The notes under the pieces were generated by a model that was not told where the DNA came from, ran no database searches, and saw only the letters and a program-made list of their open reading frames with translations. DNA of 64,000 bases from Streptomyces sp. CB02261 (lineage in GTDB: Bacteria; Actinomycetota; Actinomycetes; Streptomycetales; Streptomycetaceae). The position numbers and the translations under genes were made by a program. Shown here piece by piece: positions 59,897 to 64,000 of this stretch (its first letter is position 1; each line of letters starts with the position of its first letter). Location: the NCBI RefSeq assembly GCF_001905665.1, contig NZ_LIVX01000007.1:496001-560000 (forward strand), in the 5' to 3' direction.

Positions 59897-61741
59897 GTCA
59901 TGGCAGGGCGAATTGAGGACTACGCCCTCGTCGGTGACCTGGAGACGGCTGCGCTCATCGGGACCGACGGGTCCGTCGACTGGTGGTGCGCGCCGCGCTT
60001 CGACTCGCCCGCCTGCCTCGCCGCCCTCCTCGGCGACGCGGGGCACGGCCGCTGGCTCCTCGCACCCGTCGGCAAGGGCCGCTGCACGCGCAGGAGTTAC
60101 CGGGGCGACTCGCTCGTCCTCGACACCGTCTGGGAGTCCCTCGGCGGAACCGTCAGGATCACCGACTTCATGCCCCCGCGCTCGCCGCGCGAGGACGCGC
60201 CCCGCATCGTCCGCGTGGTCGAGGGCATCGCCGGACGGGTCGCCGTGCGCGGTGAGTTGAGCGTCCGCTTCCACCACGGCAGCATCGTGCCCTGGACCCG
60301 CACGCTCGACCGCCGCACCGTCGCCTCCGTCGCCGGACCCGACGCCGCCTACCTGTCCTGCGGTCCCGGCGTGGAACCCGTCGTCGAACCGGACCGCACC
60401 ACCTTCGACTTCACCGTCACGGCCGGCCGACGGATCGCGTTCGTGCTCGGCTGGCGCCCCTCGCACGCGCCGCCGCCGCCCGCCGCCCCGCCCGCCGGCA
60501 TCGACGCCGCCCTCACCCGCACCCTCGCCTTCTGGAGCGACTGGGCCGGAACGCTCCGCTACGAGGGGCCCGCCCGCGACGCCGTGATCCGCTCCCTGCT
60601 GACCCTCAAGGCCCTCACGTACGCCCCCACCGGCGGCGTCGTCGCCGCGGCCACCGCCTCCCTGCCCGAGTCCATCGGCGGGCAGCGCAACTGGGACTAC
60701 CGCTTCTGCTGGCTGCGCGACTCCACCTTCACGCTCTCCTGCCTGCTGCGCGGCGGCTACCGCAGGGAGGCGCTCGCCTGGAACGACTGGCTGGTCCGCG
60801 CCGTCGCGGGCGACCCCGCCGACCTCCAGCCGCTGTACGGGGTCGACGGGCAGCGCCGGCTCCCCGAGACGTGCGCCGACTGGCTGCCCGGCTACGAGGA
60901 CTCACGCCCCGTCAGGTTCGGCAACGCCGCCGTCGGCCAGTTCCAGCTCGACATCTACGGCGAGGTCCTCAACACCGTCTACTCGGCCGTCAGGGCCGGG
61001 GTCGCCCTCGACGCCCCGGCCTGGGCCCTGGTGGCCTCGCTCCTGGAGTACCTCGGCAAGCGGTGGCAGGAGCCGGACGAGGGCATCTGGGAAGTCCGGG
61101 GACCACGGCGCCAGTTCGTCCACTCCAAGGTGATGGCCTGGGTCGCGGCCGACCGCGCCGTCCGCCTCGCCCGCGTCGCCGGACTCCGCGGCTCCCTCCG
61201 CCACTGGCAGGCCCTCCGCCGCGAGCTCCGCACGGAGGTCTGCGCCCGCGGCTGGAGCGAGGAGCAGCACTCCTTCACCCAGTACTACGGCGGGAGTCAG
61301 ATCGACGCCACCGCCCTGCTGATCCCCCGGCTCGGCTTCCTGCCCGCCGACGACGCCCGAGTGCTCGGCACCGTACGGGCCATGGAACGGCTCGACGACC
61401 ACGGCTTCCTGCGCCGCTACGGCGACGTCGGCGACGGCGGTACGCACGAGCTCGACGACCTCGGCGGCACCGAAGGCGCCTTCCTCGCCTGCACGTTCTG
61501 GTACGCCGACGCGCTCGCCCTGACCGGCCGCCCCGGCGAGGCCCGGACCGTGTTCGAGCGGGTCCTCGACGTCCGCAACGACGTCGGCCTCCTCGCAGAG
61601 GAATGGGACCCGGTGGCCGGACGCCAGCTCGGCAACATGCCCCAGGCGCTCAGCCATGTGGCCCTGGTGAACACCGCGTTCACGCTGTACGGCTCGCGCC
61701 GCCGCGAGCGTACGCCCTCCCGTCACCTCGCCGTGGCGTGA
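59897..61741 (+). CDS. Glycoside hydrolase family 15 (glucoamylase/trehalase-like) protein
   Basis: A 614-residue GH15 protein without signal peptide. IEDYALVGDLETAALIGTDG and VDWWCAPRFDSPACLAALLG open the N-terminal beta domain. The (alpha/alpha)6 barrel contains ESIGGQRNWDYRFCWLRDST, the usual catalytic-region signature, and LLAEEWDPVAGRQLGNMPQA near the end supplies the second catalytic-type Glu. Actinobacterial members are glucoamylase- or trehalase-like; the substrate is not fixed by sequence. ATG 59897 appears leaderless. Divergent from the GT2 gene at 58954-59733. Confidence 0.92.
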   Translation, partial: VMAGRIEDYALVGDLETAALIGTDGSVDWWCAPRFDSPACLAALLGDAGHGRWLLAPVGKGRCTRRSYRGDSLVLDTVWESLGGTVRITDFMPPRSPREDAPRIVRVVEGIAGRVAVRGELSVRFHHGSIVPWTRTLDRRTVASVAGPDAAYLSCGPGVEPVVEPDRTTFDFTVTAGRRIAFVLGWRPSHAPPPPAAPPAGIDAALTRTLAFWSDWAGTLRYEGPARDAVIRSLLTLKALTYAPTGGVVAAATASLPESIGGQRNWDYRFCWLRDSTFTLSCLLRGGYRREALAWNDWLVRAVAGDPADLQPLYGVDGQRRLPETCADWLPGYEDSRPVRFGNAAVGQFQLDIYGEVLNTVYSAVRAGVALDAPAWALVASLLEYLGKRWQEPDEGIWEVRGPRRQFVHSKVMAWVAADRAVRLARVAGLRGSLRHWQALRRELRTEVCARGWSEEQHSFTQYYGGSQIDATALLIPRLGFLPADDARVLGTVRAMERLDDHGFLRRYGDVGDGGTHELDDLGGTEGAFLACTFWYADALALTGRPGEARTVFERVLDVRNDVGLLAEEWDPVAGRQLGNMPQALSHVALVNTAFTLYGSRRRERTPSRHLAVA

Positions 61742-61785
61742 TCGCGCCGCCCTCGGCAGGGAGCCGGAGGAGCCAGGGGGCCGCC

Positions 61786-62073
61786 ATGGACGGGCACGTC
61801 GTCATACCGGGCGCACTCGCGCTCCTGCTCGTGTGCTCCGGAGGGGCCGCCCCGCGCACGGCCGGGTCCCGTCCTGGCAGCGGTGGCGCGTCCTCGGGGC
61901 GGCGCCGCACGGCTGGGGCCGGCTGGTGGGCCCCGGTGTTCGCGCTCCAGGCCCGCGGACAGCTCACCGACGACCGCGCACTGCGCGCCGGCCTCGGAGT
62001 GGCCTCCGGCATGGGCCTGCCGGGCGGACTCGTCCTCCTCGTCCTCGCCCAGCGCCCCGCCCGGGACCGCTGA
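61786..62073 (+). CDS. Possible small membrane-associated protein
   Basis: A 95-residue open frame: hydrophobic N-terminus VVIPGALALLLVCSGG, a basic Gly/Ser-rich middle, and a hydrophobic end GLPGGLVLLVLAQRP. AGGGGG lies 5 nt before ATG 61786. No family is recognised. It fills the gap between GH15 and PAP2 genes and could be fortuitous. Confidence 0.4.
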   Translation: MDGHVVIPGALALLLVCSGGAAPRTAGSRPGSGGASSGRRRTAGAGWWAPVFALQARGQLTDDRALRAGLGVASGMGLPGGLVLLVLAQRPARDR

Positions 62074-62146
62074 GCCCGCTACGGTCGGCGTGCCGTTCGG
62101 GTGCGTCCAGCGGGCGGGGCCACCGGCCGTGGGTTCGAATCGGGGC

Positions 62147-63220
62147 ATGGCTTCCTACGACAGGTCCCGCGCGGGCGGCTCCCCGAGGCCGCCGAGGACC
62201 GGTGACACCTGGTGGTACGCCGCCGTGGCCGCCGAGGCGCCCGGCTCGTTCAGCACCCGCGTCCGCACCCGGACCCGGCGTGCCTGTCTCGGGGCCGTCC
62301 TCGTCCTCACGGTCGTCTACGCGGGCCTCGTGCTCACCGCGACCGGCCGCCGCTGGGGCGACGCCGCCCTGACCGGTCGGCGCGCCGACACCGTCGTCAC
62401 CACCCTCCTCCGCGAGCACCCCTCACTCTCCGGACTCATCACCCTCTCCCTGGTCCTCGGCTGCCTCCTGCTGCCCGTCGTCGGCCTCATACGGAGGCGG
62501 TACGCCCTCACCGGTCTGGCGGCCGGCGCGGTCGTCACCGCCCTCGCGCTCACCGCGCTGCTGCAGCGCTACGCGCCGCGCCCCCGGCTCCTGGACCCCG
62601 GCGGCGCGCTCGTCCCGAGCGGCTTCCCCAGCGCCCAGACGACGCTCGCCCTGGGCATCGCCCTCGGCCTGGCGCTCGTCGTCCCGCAACGGCAGCGCGG
62701 CCTCGTCGTCGCAGCCGCCACCCTCTGGGCCGTCGCCGTCGGCGCGTACACCCTCGCGGACGGCCGGCACCGGCCCGGCGACGTCATCGCCGGAGCCCTG
62801 GTGGTCCTCGCCGTCCACTGCGGCCTCCACTCCCTGCTCGCCCGCAAGGGACGGGTCCGCCCCGGCGCCCGGCGCGGCGCGGCCCTGTCCGGCCTCCCCG
62901 CCACCCTGCCGCTCCTCCTCGTCGCCGCCGCAGGACTCGGCGCGGGCCTCTGGCTGCTCGGCGACACCCTCGCCCTGCCCGCCACCGCCCCCTACGACCC
63001 GGCCGAGCTCCGGCTCGCCCACCGCTGCGGCCAGGCCCTCGCCGCGGGCGTCGTCGCCGCGGCGGGGCTCCTCCTGCTCGCCCTGCTCCGCCACGTCGAG
63101 CTGGAGCGCCCCCCGGTTCCGTTCCGGCTCGGCGGACCCTTCGTCGAGGCAGCCGGAGCACCCGCGGACGCCGAGCTCGTGGGCCCCTTTACCGAGGACC
63201 TCGATCACGAGATATCTTGA
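62147..63220 (+). CDS. PAP2-superfamily membrane protein with an altered motif 2
   Basis: A 357-residue polytopic protein with about eight helices. Motif 1 is approximated by QRYAPRPRLLDPG. Motif 3 is DGRHRPGDVIAG, with His and Asp. Motif 2, normally PSGH, reads PSGFPSAQTT, so the expected His is Gln or Phe. Phosphatase activity on lipid phosphates is therefore uncertain. The C-terminal third carries extra helices. ATG 62147 follows CGGGGC. The gene ends inside the sequence that precedes icd. Confidence 0.82.
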   Translation: MASYDRSRAGGSPRPPRTGDTWWYAAVAAEAPGSFSTRVRTRTRRACLGAVLVLTVVYAGLVLTATGRRWGDAALTGRRADTVVTTLLREHPSLSGLITLSLVLGCLLLPVVGLIRRRYALTGLAAGAVVTALALTALLQRYAPRPRLLDPGGALVPSGFPSAQTTLALGIALGLALVVPQRQRGLVVAAATLWAVAVGAYTLADGRHRPGDVIAGALVVLAVHCGLHSLLARKGRVRPGARRGAALSGLPATLPLLLVAAAGLGAGLWLLGDTLALPATAPYDPAELRLAHRCGQALAAGVVAAAGLLLLALLRHVELERPPVPFRLGGPFVEAAGAPADAELVGPFTEDLDHEIS

Positions 63221-63229
63221 TGTCGAGCA
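63211..63229. promoter_or_regulatory. Possible regulatory half-palindrome upstream of icd
   Basis: TCTTGATGTCGAGC overlaps the PAP2 stop about 45 bp before the icd start. The arms TCTTGA and TCGAGC form an imperfect inverted repeat. Similar TCTTGATGTCGAGA words are familiar to me upstream of TCA-cycle genes in Streptomyces; this is from memory and unverified. Confidence 0.35.
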
Positions 63230-63265
63230 ATCTCGCATACGCAGACGTGGAGCTGGAGAACCCTG

Positions 63266-64000
63266 GTGACTGACTCGACCATCATCTACACCCACACTGA
63301 CGAGGCGCCCGCCCTGGCGACGTACTCGTTCCTGCCCGTGATCCAGGCGTATGCCTCGCAGGCCGGCGTCACGGTCGAGACGCGGGACATCTCCCTCGCG
63401 GGCCGCATCATCGCCGTCTTCCCCGAGTACCTGGAGGAGGGCCAGCGCATCGCCGACGCCCTCTCCGAGCTCGGTGACCTGGCCAAGACGCCCGGCGCCA
63501 ACATCATCAAGCTGCCGAACGTCTCGGCGTCCATCCCGCAGCTCAAGGCCGCCGTCGCCGAGCTCCAGGCGCAGGGCTACGCCCTCCCGGCCTACCCGGA
63601 CGACCCGAAGACGGACGAGGAGCGCGAGATCCGCGCCCGCTACGACAAGATCAAGGGCTCGGCCGTCAACCCGGTCCTGCGCGAGGGCAACTCCGACCGC
63701 CGCGCGCCCGGCTCGGTGAAGAACTACGCCAAGGCCCACCCGCACCGCATGGGCGCCTGGACCCCCGAGTCCAAGACGAACGTCGCCACCATGAGCGAGA
63801 ACGACTTCGCCTCCACGGAGAAGTCCGTCGTCGTCGCCGAGGACACCACCCTCCGGTTCGAGTTCACCGCCGCCGACGGCACCACCAGCGAGCTGCGCGA
63901 GCCGCTCAAGGTCGTCGCCGGAGAGGTCGTCGACGCCGCCGTCATGCGTGCCGCCGCCCTGCGCACCTTCCTGAGCGAGCAGGTCGCCCGCGCCAAGGCC
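63266..64000 (+). CDS. icd: Monomeric NADP-dependent isocitrate dehydrogenase, 3' truncated by window edge
   Basis: The first 245 residues of a monomeric-type isocitrate dehydrogenase (full length near 740). IIYTHTDEAPALATYSFLPV, then FPEYLEEGQRIADAL, NIIKLPNVSASIPQL and VNPVLREGNSDRRAP are diagnostic; the last contains substrate-binding residues. It oxidises isocitrate to 2-oxoglutarate with NADP in the TCA cycle. GTG 63266 follows GGAG. The frame is open to the last base. Confidence 0.97.
   Translation, partial: MTDSTIIYTHTDEAPALATYSFLPVIQAYASQAGVTVETRDISLAGRIIAVFPEYLEEGQRIADALSELGDLAKTPGANIIKLPNVSASIPQLKAAVAELQAQGYALPAYPDDPKTDEEREIRARYDKIKGSAVNPVLREGNSDRRAPGSVKNYAKAHPHRMGAWTPESKTNVATMSENDFASTEKSVVVAEDTTLRFEFTAADGTTSELREPLKVVAGEVVDAAVMRAAALRTFLSEQVARAKA

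Overview
The window is chromosomal DNA of a high-GC actinomycete, almost certainly a Streptomyces. GC content is very high, coding density is high, GTG starts are common, and several genes are ones typical of that genus: the 480-residue-type glyceraldehyde-3-phosphate dehydrogenase, a SARP regulator, a CspA-like protein, a SpoIIE-type phosphatase, and a monomeric isocitrate dehydrogenase at the right edge. No insertion sequence, integrase, CRISPR array or replication origin was seen.

Left region (1-21087), a specialised-metabolite locus. Two plus-strand regulators, a large ATP-binding LuxR protein cut by the window edge and a SARP, are followed by about 500 bp of GC-rich imperfect tandem repeat. 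A minus-strand operon (13498 down to 5210) then encodes a 39-residue peptide that looks like a RiPP precursor with a single Cys, a GT-B glycosyltransferase, two paralogous all-helical proteins of unknown function on either side of a radical SAM protein, an MFS exporter and a prolyl oligopeptidase. From the glycosyltransferase onward every junction overlaps or is within 2 bp. A second operon diverges from it (13855-21087). It encodes another radical SAM protein, a haem-oxygenase-fold putative diiron enzyme, an 86-residue peptide ending GGALF, a zinc-ribbon/nucleotidyl-cyclase/ATPase regulator, an intracellular-looking subtilase and a GAF protein. The 356-bp gap between them carries a near-identical 20-bp element pointing in each transcription direction, so the two operons may be co-regulated.

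Middle region (21124-41547), mostly housekeeping and general functions: PAS/SpoIIE phosphatase, MpaB-like oxygenase, SulP transporter, tRNA-Leu(GAG), Sfp-type phosphopantetheinyl transferase, amidase, an anti-sigma kinase/antagonist pair with overlapping 3' ends, a DEAD-box helicase, cold-shock protein, DUF817 membrane protein, GAPDH, beta-lactamase-fold hydrolase, VanW protein, and IclR and LacI regulators. Three reading-frame breaks lie between 30.7 and 36.1 kb: the helicase tail, a GNAT acetyltransferase and a winged-helix remnant. All fall in short G/C runs.

Right region (41642-64000). A 1528-residue protein fuses a membrane/GAF/PAS/GGDEF/EAL cyclic-di-GMP module to an alpha-oxoamine-synthase-like PLP enzyme, and its stop overlaps the start of a methyltransferase gene. 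It converges on a long, translationally coupled minus-strand glycan operon (58470 to 47022): GT2, GT4, a flippase-nucleotidyltransferase fusion, a P-loop kinase-GT4 fusion, a PIG-L deacetylase, a GT39-like membrane transferase, GT4 and a glycosidase-like protein, with one more GT2 upstream. This looks like export of a surface polysaccharide or glycolipid, plausibly under cyclic-di-GMP control. A GH15 enzyme, a PAP2 membrane protein and the start of icd close the window.

The strongest candidates for undescribed biology are the glycosyltransferase/radical SAM RiPP operon with its paired helical proteins, the adjacent diiron/radical SAM peptide cluster, and the cyclic-di-GMP/oxoamine-synthase fusion.
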